From JAVBSN01 sp031556525 (GTDB lineage Bacteria > Bacillota > Clostridia > Lachnospirales > Lachnospiraceae): 64,000 nucleotides of DNA. A program made the position numbers and the translations under genes. Under the pieces are notes generated by a model. The model saw only the letters and a program-made list of their open reading frames with translations. It searched no databases and was not told the DNA's origin. Below, piece by piece: positions 1 through 7,653 of the stretch. Every line of letters starts with the position of its first letter. Position 1 is the stretch's first letter. The stretch is from contig JAVBSS010000013.1 in the NCBI GenBank assembly GCA_031556525.1, positions 1 through 64,000 of the forward strand, given 5' to 3'.

Positions 1-519
1 AATACATATTCTTTCTTTACGTGGGTCTACTACGAAAATCATGTCTGGAATATCTTTTAACTCTTTGATACCACCAAGATTCTTTTGAAGTTTCTCCATC
101 TCTTTTTTGATTACAATAACTTCTTTCTTAGGAAGAACATCGAATGTTCCATCAGCTTCCATTGCCTCATATTTTTTAAGAGTAGCAATTCTTCCTTTGA
201 TAGTTTTTAAATTTGTTAACATACCACCTAACCATCTTTGGTTAACATAGTACATACCACAACGCTCTGCTTCTGATTTGATTGAATCTTGAGCTTGTTT
301 CTTAGTTCCTACGAATAGAACCTTACCGCCTTCAGCTACACAGTTTTTGATTGCATTGTAAGCTTCGTCTACTTTACCAACAGACTTTTGTAAGTCGATG
401 ATGTAGATTCCGTTTCTCTCTGTGTAGATGTACTCTGCCATCTTAGGATTCCATCTTCTTGTTTGGTGTCCGAAATGTACACCTGCTTCAAGTAATTGTT
501 TCATTGATATTACGCTCAT
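1..519 (-). CDS. rpsB: 30S ribosomal protein S2, 3' end cut by window edge
   Basis: The first 173 codons of ribosomal protein S2 are present; the gene runs off the left edge. S2 is a late-assembling protein of the small subunit. The N-terminus carries the S2 signature GVHFGHQTRRWNPKM, followed by NQRWLGGMLTN and FVVDPRKER, all typical of bacterial S2. The ATG at 519 follows GGAGG at a good distance. In Firmicutes rpsB follows the flagellar/chemotaxis block, as here, although a sensor/ABC cassette lies between them. It has its own promoter and a leader that can fold. tsf would be expected next, beyond the window. Confidence 0.97.
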   Translation of the reverse strand, partial: MSVISMKQLLEAGVHFGHQTRRWNPKMAEYIYTERNGIYIIDLQKSVGKVDEAYNAIKNCVAEGGKVLFVGTKKQAQDSIKSEAERCGMYYVNQRWLGGMLTNLKTIKGRIATLKKYEAMEADGTFDVLPKKEVIVIKKEMEKLQKNLGGIKELKDIPDMIFVVDPRKERICI

Positions 520-544
520 ATCTTACCTCCATGGTTTAATCTTC

Positions 545-601
545 CATTATCTTCTTACTTTTAGTTTTACCAATAGGCACCATTCTAAAAATCAGATAAT
601 G
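545..601 (-). promoter_or_regulatory. Possible structured rpsB leader RNA
   Basis: Within the untranslated leader of rpsB, an outer 8-bp inverted repeat (CATTATCT at 545-552, AGATAATG at 594-601) encloses an inner 6-bp one (TTTTAG at 559-564, CTAAAA at 585-590). Together they would form a two-step stem ending just upstream of the Shine-Dalgarno sequence. Ribosomal protein operons are often autoregulated through such leaders. Whether this one binds S2 is inference, and the AT-rich pairs could be chance. Confidence 0.35.
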
Positions 602-625
602 TGTTTATTTTTTTCACCGAGTGCA

Positions 626-654
626 ATTATATCATAGTAATACACTGGTTACAA
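626..654 (-). promoter_or_regulatory. Promoter for rpsB (sigma-A type)
   Basis: On the minus strand, -35 TTGTAA (649-654) and -10 TATAAT (626-631) are separated by 17 bp. A TG one base upstream of the -10 gives an extended -10 element. It points at rpsB and gives a leader of roughly 100 nt. Ribosomal protein S2 therefore need not depend on the flagellar or ABC genes upstream. Confidence 0.75.
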
Positions 655-701
655 GTACTTTTTACATATTGTCCTATAATCGCTCTGATTTTACTCTAAA
701 C

Positions 702-3065
702 TCACTCTGTAACTAAGCTATATGCAGATATTTTTCGTATCTTCAATGTTATAAGCATTGATGAGATATACGATATCATAGCTAGCCCAATACTGAATAT
801 AACAATCCAATTTGGCATAACAACATAATTTGCTTTTGCAATGCCCATACCTCTTTGAATTATAGACATAATTGGATTACCTGTCAAAGCACCCATTATG
901 CTTCCTAATATTATACCAATTATTATAGATGGCATAACTGAAAATGCTATTTGATTCATAAGCTTAATTGTAGTATATCCTATTGCCTTTTGTATACCAA
1001 GTTCACGTCTTTGTCTTATTACCAATGAGTTAAGTACAAAATATAATACCAAAATAATTATTGCAAACGATACACAAAGTATAGCAACACCTACTTTTGA
1101 AACAATACCTGTATACATACCCATTCCTTCTTCAAACTCTTTATCCTCATTAGAACTTCCTACAATAACATCTCCATAATCATCTAACATTGATTGTAAA
1201 CACTTAGCAGTATCAACATTATCATCAAGATATACATACACCTTATCAAGTACATAATCTGGATAAAGTTTTAAATATCCACTATAAGTTATAGATGCTG
1301 TCATTCCCCCAAAAGACATACCTTGTTGAAATCCTGTTATAAGATATTCTTTTTCTCCTGTTTGACAGCTTACTTTAACTGTGTCACCAATTTTCTTCTC
1401 CATAAGCTTTGCAGCACTTCCATTTATAGCAATTTCATTATCATGAATAGGATATCTACCTTCATATATAGTGTCTGTTCTTCTATTACTATAATCTACC
1501 ATAACAGTACTATGAATTGTAAGACCTTCAATGGTAACAGTATTATAATTACTTATATATTGTGCAAATTCTACTCCATCACGTTCCTTCAATTCATTTA
1601 AAAAAACTTCATCATCCATCTTCTCCGTATCAATCTGTAATGATATATTACTTACTTCCATTCCTGGTGTTTCTGCAAAGGCTGTTTTATCAACTGTTGT
1701 ATTATAAAACATTATCAATCCAAAAACACCTACAAAGGTAACAGAAAATGTAATAATACAAATCATTATGCTTTGCTTTATATCTTGTAAAATTGTTTTC
1801 ATTCCAAGTATAGCACTAAGACCGCCTTTAGTTTTATCAAGCGGAAAATAATTTTTACGGAAATTGTGAGTAGTTATTCCACCTCTAAGTGCTACAATTG
1901 GATTAATGCATTTAATTTTTCTAGCAGTAACAAGTGAAATCATTATAACAAACAGCAGAATTATGACTAAAGTTGCTACCGCATCTACCAAATCAAATCC
2001 TTGCTCCCACTTAAGGGCAGACTGACTAGAAAGCACATCTGCAATCCAAGGTAATGCTACATATGATAATGCTATTCCTATAATACATCCTATAATTGAA
2101 ATCATTAAAAACTGTAATACTATCGAAGATATAATTTGCTTCGTTGTATATCCAATAGCCTTTAAGGATCCTATTTTCGTCATATCCTCTTCAATACTAT
2201 TTTTAATTCTAAAGCGAATTACAATAATACATATAATAGTAATAATTAAAGATAATACAACCATCATAACTGCAATAATAGCGGCCATCATTGTCCTACT
2301 AGTTTTACATAACGAAAGATGAAAGCATAAAAGAGATGTCCCAAAATTCATATCATTTTTAATTTCCGAGTTTATGTTATTTACTATATATTCATTTACC
2401 TCTGTTTCAACAATAGCAATATCTTCATATAAATTAATCTGACATACCATACATTTATTATCTGTAATATCTAAGATACGATTAAATTCATTTTCCGAAA
2501 AATATCCACTTATTACTCCCATATCTGGGCTTGCATAATATATATCTTCTACAAAACCTTTAATAGTGTATTCTTTTTCACCATTACCAAAATCTATTGT
2601 CAGCTTATCATTAAGCTTATATCCCCATTCAATGTTAAAATAATATCCTACATAAACAGAATTATCATCAAGAGGTAAATATTCTCCAACAAACTTTTTC
2701 TTAGTTAAGTTACGTTCTACATCATTGTCAAAAAACAACATAGTATTGTCTATTTCTTTATTATCCGCTTTTTTCACACGTACACTTTTAGGAATAGAAT
2801 ATTCACTTTCCATCTCTTTAACATTACTATGATTTTCTATAAATGATAATAAATCATCGTTATAGTATTTAAGTGGAATTGTCATATAGCAATCACTTGT
2901 ATTAAGCTCATTAGCAGTTTTATCAAAAAACGAATTATAATTTAAGAACATTAAGAGTCCTAGATTAAGTACTATTGCTGCAATAATTAGCATAATTCCT
3001 AATGAAATAGTATGTGCTTTACTTTTTCGTATATTTGACATGGCAAGCATATAGATTTTACTCAT
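702..3065 (-). CDS. ABC transporter permease, FtsX/MacB-like, two FtsX domains
   Basis: Large integral membrane subunit of an ABC transporter of the MacB/FtsX type, about 787 residues. Hydrophobic segments lie near residues 20-45, 260-290, 310-345, 365-385, 435-460 and three more between 665 and 780. Two FtsX-type cores are thus separated by large extracytoplasmic regions. The pair YTTKQI / YTTIKL after KAIG appears in both cores and shows an internal duplication. An ATG at 3065 with GGGGTGG five bases upstream is preferred over a GTG at 3074 that would overlap the upstream stop. The partner ATPase gene ends 2 bp upstream. Such pairs export peptides or lipids or act in antimicrobial defence; the substrate is unknown. 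No clear terminator precedes the rpsB promoter. Confidence 0.88.
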   Translation of the reverse strand: MSKIYMLAMSNIRKSKAHTISLGIMLIIAAIVLNLGLLMFLNYNSFFDKTANELNTSDCYMTIPLKYYNDDLLSFIENHSNVKEMESEYSIPKSVRVKKADNKEIDNTMLFFDNDVERNLTKKKFVGEYLPLDDNSVYVGYYFNIEWGYKLNDKLTIDFGNGEKEYTIKGFVEDIYYASPDMGVISGYFSENEFNRILDITDNKCMVCQINLYEDIAIVETEVNEYIVNNINSEIKNDMNFGTSLLCFHLSLCKTSRTMMAAIIAVMMVVLSLIITIICIIVIRFRIKNSIEEDMTKIGSLKAIGYTTKQIISSIVLQFLMISIIGCIIGIALSYVALPWIADVLSSQSALKWEQGFDLVDAVATLVIILLFVIMISLVTARKIKCINPIVALRGGITTHNFRKNYFPLDKTKGGLSAILGMKTILQDIKQSIMICIITFSVTFVGVFGLIMFYNTTVDKTAFAETPGMEVSNISLQIDTEKMDDEVFLNELKERDGVEFAQYISNYNTVTIEGLTIHSTVMVDYSNRRTDTIYEGRYPIHDNEIAINGSAAKLMEKKIGDTVKVSCQTGEKEYLITGFQQGMSFGGMTASITYSGYLKLYPDYVLDKVYVYLDDNVDTAKCLQSMLDDYGDVIVGSSNEDKEFEEGMGMYTGIVSKVGVAILCVSFAIIILVLYFVLNSLVIRQRRELGIQKAIGYTTIKLMNQIAFSVMPSIIIGIILGSIMGALTGNPIMSIIQRGMGIAKANYVVMPNWIVIFSIGLAMISYISSMLITLKIRKISAYSLVTE

Positions 3066-3067
3066 AC

Positions 3068-3826
3068 TTACCACCCCATTTCATTTAGGAATGACTGAAG
3101 CTTAGCATGACGTTCCTTATTTCCACTTTCATATTTACCTAAATCACATATACCATTAATGACACCATCTTTCATATATAGTATACGATTTCCTCGTCTT
3201 GCTGATTTTAAATCATGAGTAACCATAACAATACTTTGACCATTATCATTCTGCTCAGTAAGTACATCAAGTGCTGCTTTACCTGCTGCTGAATTAAGAG
3301 AACCTGTAGGTTCATCTGCAAACACTATTTTGGGTTGATTAATAAGCGAGCGTACAATTGCCGCCCTTTGTGCCTCTCCACCAGAAAGCTGTGACGGGAA
3401 TTTGCTCCATATATTTTCTTCAATACCTACTTGGGTAAGTAACTGCTTAGCACGTTCAGTAATCTCTCGTCTATTCTTACTTTTTAGTAAGCCACTAGCA
3501 AGAATATTATCAAGTATACTCATACTATCAATTAAATACATTTGTTGAAAAACAAAGCCACAGTTCTTACGTCTAAAAACCGCAAGACCGTCATTTGATA
3601 AATTAGATATATCTTCATTTAACACACTGATTTTTCCTAAGGTTGGTTTATCCATTCCTGATAGTGCATATAAGAATGTTGATTTTCCTGCTCCTGATGA
3701 TCCCATTATAACTGTAAAATCTCCATCATATATTTCAACATCAAGATTTTTCAAAACATGTTGTTGTACTCCTCCATTTGAAAAGGTCTTACATAACTTT
3801 TCTGTTTTTATAATTACATTACTCAT
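3068..3826 (-). CDS. ABC transporter ATP-binding protein, LolD/MacB family
   Basis: Cytoplasmic ATPase of the exporter whose permease follows directly. The Walker A motif GSSGAGKST is at residues 42-50, the signature LSGGEAQRA near 147, and the Walker B FADEPTGSLN near 171 with the H-loop TH near 204. The DEPTGSLN form and the 252-residue length fit the LolD/MacB/FtsE subfamily, which pairs with FtsX-like permeases. The ATG at 3826 has AAGGAT upstream. The 203-bp gap before it holds a hairpin, a -10-like TATAAT and three TTAAGG repeats, so the pair probably has its own promoter controlled by the neighbouring response regulator. The transported molecule cannot be told from sequence. Confidence 0.93.
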   Translation of the reverse strand: MSNVIIKTEKLCKTFSNGGVQQHVLKNLDVEIYDGDFTVIMGSSGAGKSTFLYALSGMDKPTLGKISVLNEDISNLSNDGLAVFRRKNCGFVFQQMYLIDSMSILDNILASGLLKSKNRREITERAKQLLTQVGIEENIWSKFPSQLSGGEAQRAAIVRSLINQPKIVFADEPTGSLNSAAGKAALDVLTEQNDNGQSIVMVTHDLKSARRGNRILYMKDGVINGICDLGKYESGNKERHAKLQSFLNEMGW

Positions 3827-3865
3827 AAAATATCCTTTCTGTTAACAAAGTTCCTATTATACAAA

Positions 3866-3894
3866 AATAAGACTGTATTAGCTACAATCTTATT
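3866..3894 (-). terminator. Hairpin after the histidine kinase gene; possible terminator
   Basis: Twelve-base arms AATAAGATTGTA and TACAGTCTTATT (one G-U pair) flank a five-base loop and are followed on the minus strand by a short T-rich stretch. It lies between the kinase gene and the ABC genes and could end sensor transcripts. It also sits in the region where a -35 would be expected for the TATAAT at 3856-3861, so it could instead be part of the promoter. Confidence 0.4.
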
Positions 3895-3907
3895 TTAGCA
3901 AACCCTT

Positions 3908-3946
3908 CCTTAACAGGTCTTGAAACAATCCTTAACCAATCCTTAA
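3908..3946 (-). promoter_or_regulatory. Phased TTAAGG repeats, likely response-regulator operator for ABC genes
   Basis: TTAAGG occurs three times on the minus strand, at 3941-3946, 3930-3935 and 3908-3913. The spacings are 11 and 22 bp, so all copies face the same side of the helix. The first two extend to TTAAGGATTG. Helically phased direct repeats upstream of a weak promoter are typical binding sites of OmpR-family regulators, and one is encoded next door. A TATAAT at 3856-3861 with no good -35 fits an activated promoter for the ABC genes. The link to this regulator is inferred from position. Confidence 0.5.
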
Positions 3947-4029
3947 ATAATATGCATTTTTTATAACAAATTATAGATTAATAAACATATATAAACTATA
4001 TAACTATCATCTTTAACGGTTAGGACTTT

Positions 4030-5319
4030 CTATACTAATTTAATCATAAGCATAACCTTAAAACCATTATCAATATTTTCACACACTATATCGCCTTGCA
4101 TCTTATTCATAAGATAACGTGATATATATAGTCCTAATCCAGCACCAGATTTACCTTCTGAATTCTTGGCACGATAAAATTTATTACACAGCAAGGATAC
4201 CTCATCTTCACTTACACCATTTCCAAAATCAACAAATTCAATAATCATATATTCATCTTCACAAAAAGAATGTAATTCTATATTTGTTCCTGCATACTTA
4301 TATGAATTACTAATAATATTATCAATAACCTGTGTTAATCTATTAATATCTGCATAGATAAGGCACTCTTCAATATGGATATCTTCTATTTTATTAAAAT
4401 AATCAGAAGAACATATTATATCATATATAACTAAACTACTCTGCTCTGTCACTTCTACCTTTAATTCTTGTAATTCTTCTAGAGTAGCATTGAACATATT
4501 TGTAATAAGTGTATTTATCTGGTCAGCTTTTTGACCTATTGTATCTAAATGATGTAAATCATTAGTACTAATCCCGTATTCACTTACTGCTTTGACTGTA
4601 AGAAGTTCTGATACTGCTTTTATTGATGCAACTGGCGTCTTTATATCATGACTAAGACTAGCTACCAATTCCTTTTTACTTTTATTGGCCTTTTGTTCAG
4701 CTTCACGTGCTAACTTTAATTCTTCCCTCATAATATCAAAGCTTTCTGTAAATGCACCAAAAATGTTTTGTCTATCCATTTCAAGGGGGACTTCCAAATC
4801 TCCTGCTGCAACATTTTTAGCAAAACTTTGTAATTTATTAAATGGCCTATATATTACTCTATACATGTAATATGCAAACATTATACATGTAATTATAGAT
4901 ATAAAAATTACAATAAAACAAATTTTATATATATTATTTCTGTGTAATTGCAAATTTTCATTATAATCATTATATATTATTAGTTTTCCTAATAATTCAT
5001 TATTATCATAAATATCTATAATGGTATCACGATGGGAAATAGCTGAATTAATATCAGTGTCTAGCCACTTGGCTGTCTCTACTCTAACATTATTATCCGA
5101 ATCAACAACGAAATAATCAAGTCCATATTCTGTGCCTGGTAACCTGGACATAGACTCTAAATCATTCCAATTGTCTTTTATAGACTCTGCAATATCATTT
5201 ACAACAATAATATCCAGAGATGTTGATTGGTCTTCATTAATCTTATACGCCAAATATGACCCTAATATAATAAACACCATTATAATTATTAATAAAAAAC
5301 TAAATATACTTTTCTTCAT
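4030..5319 (-). CDS. Membrane sensor histidine kinase
   Basis: Two-component sensor kinase of 429 residues. A membrane segment at about 4-26, an extracytoplasmic region of about 105 residues, and a second segment near 131-153 are followed by a HAMP-like linker. The dimerisation domain has SLSHDIKTPVASIKA with phospho-acceptor His224. The catalytic domain has an N box (IISNSYKYA), a G1-type DFGNG and G2 GAGLGLYIS, all intact. It starts 6 bp after the response regulator gene, so the two form a pair. The sizeable outer loop separates it from intramembrane-sensing BceS-type kinases. The signal is unknown; control of the adjacent ABC exporter is the natural guess. Confidence 0.93.
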   Translation of the reverse strand: MKKSIFSFLLIIIMVFIILGSYLAYKINEDQSTSLDIIVVNDIAESIKDNWNDLESMSRLPGTEYGLDYFVVDSDNNVRVETAKWLDTDINSAISHRDTIIDIYDNNELLGKLIIYNDYNENLQLHRNNIYKICFIVIFISIITCIMFAYYMYRVIYRPFNKLQSFAKNVAAGDLEVPLEMDRQNIFGAFTESFDIMREELKLAREAEQKANKSKKELVASLSHDIKTPVASIKAVSELLTVKAVSEYGISTNDLHHLDTIGQKADQINTLITNMFNATLEELQELKVEVTEQSSLVIYDIICSSDYFNKIEDIHIEECLIYADINRLTQVIDNIISNSYKYAGTNIELHSFCEDEYMIIEFVDFGNGVSEDEVSLLCNKFYRAKNSEGKSGAGLGLYISRYLMNKMQGDIVCENIDNGFKVMLMIKLV

Positions 5320-5325
5320 TCTACC

Positions 5326-6021
5326 CTATTCCATATCAAATATATATCCCTTACCCCAAACAGTTTTTATATATTGTGGTTCATTAGGATTCTTCTCTAT
5401 CTTCTCACGTAATCGTCTAATATGAACATTCAATGTGCTATCACCTGTGAAATTATCAGTCCATACATTACTAAACAACTCTTCCTTTGTTACAGGACGG
5501 TTTTTATTCTGTATAAGATATGAAAGAAGCTTATATTCCATTGTTTTAAGCTTTATTTCCTGTCCATCTTTATATAAACGTTCCGAGTAAAAATCAAGTT
5601 TAAATGTATCAAAACACATATAACTTTCACTATTATCAGTAGCACTACCTTTGCTTATACTATATCGTTTTAAAACAGCCTTTACCTTTGCAAGAAGTAT
5701 ACTTAATGAATATGGCTTCTGAATATAGTCATCTCCACCTATTCCTAGTGCTAATAAAATATCATCATCACTTGTTCTGGCACTTATAAATAGTATAGGA
5801 ATATCTGAATCACGTCTAAGCATTTTACATATTTCAAAACCAGATGACTCTCCAAGATTAATATCAAGTAAAATCAAATCTACAGTATTATTTAATAAAA
5901 AACTATAACAATCCTTTTCATTTGATACCCAATATGTATTAACATCAAACATATTAAAATATTCACAAGTGCTTTCTGAAAGTGCTGTTTCGTCATCTAT
6001 TATTAGGCATTGATAATGCAT
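5326..6021 (-). CDS. Response regulator, OmpR/PhoB family
   Basis: DNA-binding response regulator of 231 residues. The receiver domain has acidic residues at the start (IIDDE), phospho-acceptor Asp53 in LLLDINLG, the conserved Thr in SARTSDDD and Lys in IQKPYS. A C-terminal winged helix ends with the usual NVHIRRLREKIE and TVWGKGYIF motifs. The ATG at 6021 follows AAGGAG. Only 26 bp separate it from the preceding MltG-like gene and no terminator is visible there, so read-through from the flagellar operon is possible. It probably acts on the TTAAGG repeats upstream of the ABC genes. Confidence 0.94.
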   Translation of the reverse strand: MHYQCLIIDDETALSESTCEYFNMFDVNTYWVSNEKDCYSFLLNNTVDLILLDINLGESSGFEICKMLRRDSDIPILFISARTSDDDILLALGIGGDDYIQKPYSLSILLAKVKAVLKRYSISKGSATDNSESYMCFDTFKLDFYSERLYKDGQEIKLKTMEYKLLSYLIQNKNRPVTKEELFSNVWTDNFTGDSTLNVHIRRLREKIEKNPNEPQYIKTVWGKGYIFDME

Positions 6022-6047
6022 TGAAGAATTCTCCTTATAATCTCATA

Positions 6048-6572
6048 TTATGGACACATAGCCTTTGCAATCTGCTCATAAGTATATCCTATTTCTACAG
6101 TAAACGTTCCTACTGGTATCTTATAAGAATAGCCATTCTCATTAAGATATCTATCAAAATCATTATAATCTTCTACCACACCTTGTTGCTGTAACATCTT
6201 TGCAACTGCTGTAGATGTCATACCACTAGATACTGTAATATCAATCTTCACTGTTTTATTTGATGACTCAGTACTTGCTTCTTCTGTATTTTTCTCTGTA
6301 GTGGCTTCTGTACTAACATCTTCTGTATTTTCCTCTGTAGTGGCTTCTGTACTAACATCCTCTGTATTTTCTTCTGTACTACCATCTGTAGAATTGTGTA
6401 TTAATTCTGATAATTCATCTTCTGTAGTAACCATTCCTAATTCTTCAGCTTTTTTAATTATATCTGCATCGGACATATTGCTTGTATCATTTGTCTTATA
6501 TGCTGCAAATAATACTATTGCGCATAAAACTATACCTGCACCTACACCTCTTAAAAACATTTTCAGTTTCAT
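6048..6572 (-). CDS. Small membrane-anchored MltG-like protein with Thr/Glu-rich linker
   Basis: 174-residue protein with an N-terminal membrane segment near 8-26, a cytoplasm-distal acidic Thr/Glu/Ser linker carrying 13-residue tandem repeats, and a C-terminal region of about 55 residues. The end (VSSGMTSTAVAKMLQQQGVV, GTFTVEIGYTYEQIAKAM) resembles the LysM-like N-terminal subdomain of MltG/YceG endolytic transglycosylases. The catalytic domain of MltG is absent, so enzymatic activity is unlikely. A peptidoglycan-associated role near the flagellum is only a guess. ATG 6572 with AGGAGAG upstream is preferred over an ATG 30 bases earlier that overlaps the preceding gene. It ends the flagellar/chemotaxis gene run. 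Confidence 0.7.
   Translation of the reverse strand: MKLKMFLRGVGAGIVLCAIVLFAAYKTNDTSNMSDADIIKKAEELGMVTTEDELSELIHNSTDGSTEENTEDVSTEATTEENTEDVSTEATTEKNTEEASTESSNKTVKIDITVSSGMTSTAVAKMLQQQGVVEDYNDFDRYLNENGYSYKIPVGTFTVEIGYTYEQIAKAMCP
6294..6371 (-). repeat. 39-bp in-frame tandem repeat (two copies) in the MltG-like gene
   Basis: Two near-identical 39-bp units, 6294-6332 and 6333-6371, encode 13-residue repeats in the acidic linker. A third, diverged partial copy lies on the 6260-6293 side. As a multiple of three, copy changes keep the frame and would only change linker length. Confidence 0.85.
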
Positions 6573-6576
6573 AGAC

Positions 6577-7305
6577 TTACTCTCCTTGGTATAAATCAAC
6601 AACTAATTTTACTTCACCAACACCTAGTCCTAGTTGCTTTGCTATTTCAATCATATTCATTCCTGATTTATGTAACTCTAATATTATCTGGTTAATATTA
6701 TCTTCTTCCTCTATTTCTTCAATTACACTGTCAAAGTCAACATCCATTGAATCAATATCTTTGAATTCATCTTCATATTCATCTTCCGAATCACTTATAT
6801 CACTTATATTTTCTTCTATAACATTATTACTTTTCTGATTTTTCGTTTTTGCAATTTCGTTGTTTAGATTCTCATTGTTTTTCATATTTAACATATGTTC
6901 TTGCATATTATGCTTTGTCTTATCAACATCATTAACAAGAGTAACTATTTCTTTTTGTTTGTCATTAAGCATGCTATATAAAAACATTACTTCTTTGTGA
7001 TTCGTCTCTATCTCTTCATATACTGTAACTGCATAATCACCTAATGCAAGCATTTTTTCATTTGATTGTCTAGATAATTCCTCTTCTGTCTCTGTTACAA
7101 TATGGTCAGCATAATCTGCAATAGCTTCACTGATTTTTTCTCTAATAAGACGTTTTTCACCTTGAGACAATTCATAATCCTCTCCCACTGCAGCATATCT
7201 TACTAGCTCATCTTCCTTATTGTCTGATATTTTATCTGATATCACATAGCTTACCACTATGCATAATATACCAATAATCAATAATACTATTACTGTTACG
7301 TTCAT
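6577..7305 (-). CDS. DUF6115/SwrB-like membrane protein with C-terminal HTH-like motif
   Basis: 242-residue protein with one N-terminal membrane segment (about 3-22), a long acidic and probably coiled-coil middle, and a C-terminal segment of about 35 residues (ELHKSGMNMIEIAKQLGLG) resembling a helix-turn-helix. This layout fits the DUF6115 proteins of clostridial flagellar operons. It is also the positional equivalent of Bacillus SwrB, which lies between sigD and rpsB and promotes flagellar assembly. SwrB likewise has one membrane anchor and a cytoplasmic charged region. Function is inferred from position and layout, not strong sequence identity. ATG 7305 has AGGAG upstream. Confidence 0.65.
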   Translation of the reverse strand: MNVTVIVLLIIGILCIVVSYVISDKISDNKEDELVRYAAVGEDYELSQGEKRLIREKISEAIADYADHIVTETEEELSRQSNEKMLALGDYAVTVYEEIETNHKEVMFLYSMLNDKQKEIVTLVNDVDKTKHNMQEHMLNMKNNENLNNEIAKTKNQKSNNVIEENISDISDSEDEYEDEFKDIDSMDVDFDSVIEEIEEEDNINQIILELHKSGMNMIEIAKQLGLGVGEVKLVVDLYQGE

Positions 7306-7317
7306 ATTCTTCTCCTA

Positions 7318-7641
7318 TCATATCTTTATGTCAAAATTAACTCTTACTGGTTCTTTATCTGATTTATCATCTTCATTTTTATCTTCATTCTTCTTGTCAC
7401 GTTTTTTGCCACCATCGCCATGATACTCGTTGTTGCCCTTTTCTTTGGCATCATATCTATAATCTCTTATATTCACTGTATCTTTTTGGATAATGCTATC
7501 ACTATTGTGTTTAACTTCCTTCGCAACTTGCTCAGCAGTAAGCATATTTTGTTGCATAGGTCTTTGATTTTCATGATGTTGTACGTTTCCTACAGCTTGT
7601 GAGTTTGGTATTAACATCTGCATCTCTACAGGTCTTATCAT
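7318..7641 (-). CDS. Small charged protein of unknown function, flagellar operon
   Basis: 107 residues, soluble, with no membrane segment. The N-terminal half has a Met/Gln/Pro-rich stretch (PVEMQMLIPNSQ, QRPMQQNMLT). The C-terminal half is strongly charged (KKRDKKNEDKNEDDK) and ends in the hydrophobic-alternating motif VRVNFDIKI. It has a strong ribosome site (AAGGAGGGG) and sits 12 bp from its neighbours on both sides, so it is a real operon member. I do not recognise a named family. Low-complexity content and position between fapA and the SwrB-like gene suggest an adaptor, but there is no direct support. Confidence 0.7.
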   Translation of the reverse strand: MIRPVEMQMLIPNSQAVGNVQHHENQRPMQQNMLTAEQVAKEVKHNSDSIIQKDTVNIRDYRYDAKEKGNNEYHGDGGKKRDKKNEDKNEDDKSDKEPVRVNFDIKI

Positions 7642-7653
7642 ATTTACCCCTCC

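Noticed and set aside
702..6021. Classification as a BceRS-BceAB antimicrobial peptide module
   Set aside because: The kinase has a large extracytoplasmic region between two helices, unlike BceS, and the permease has two large outer regions in a MacB-like arrangement instead of the BceB layout.
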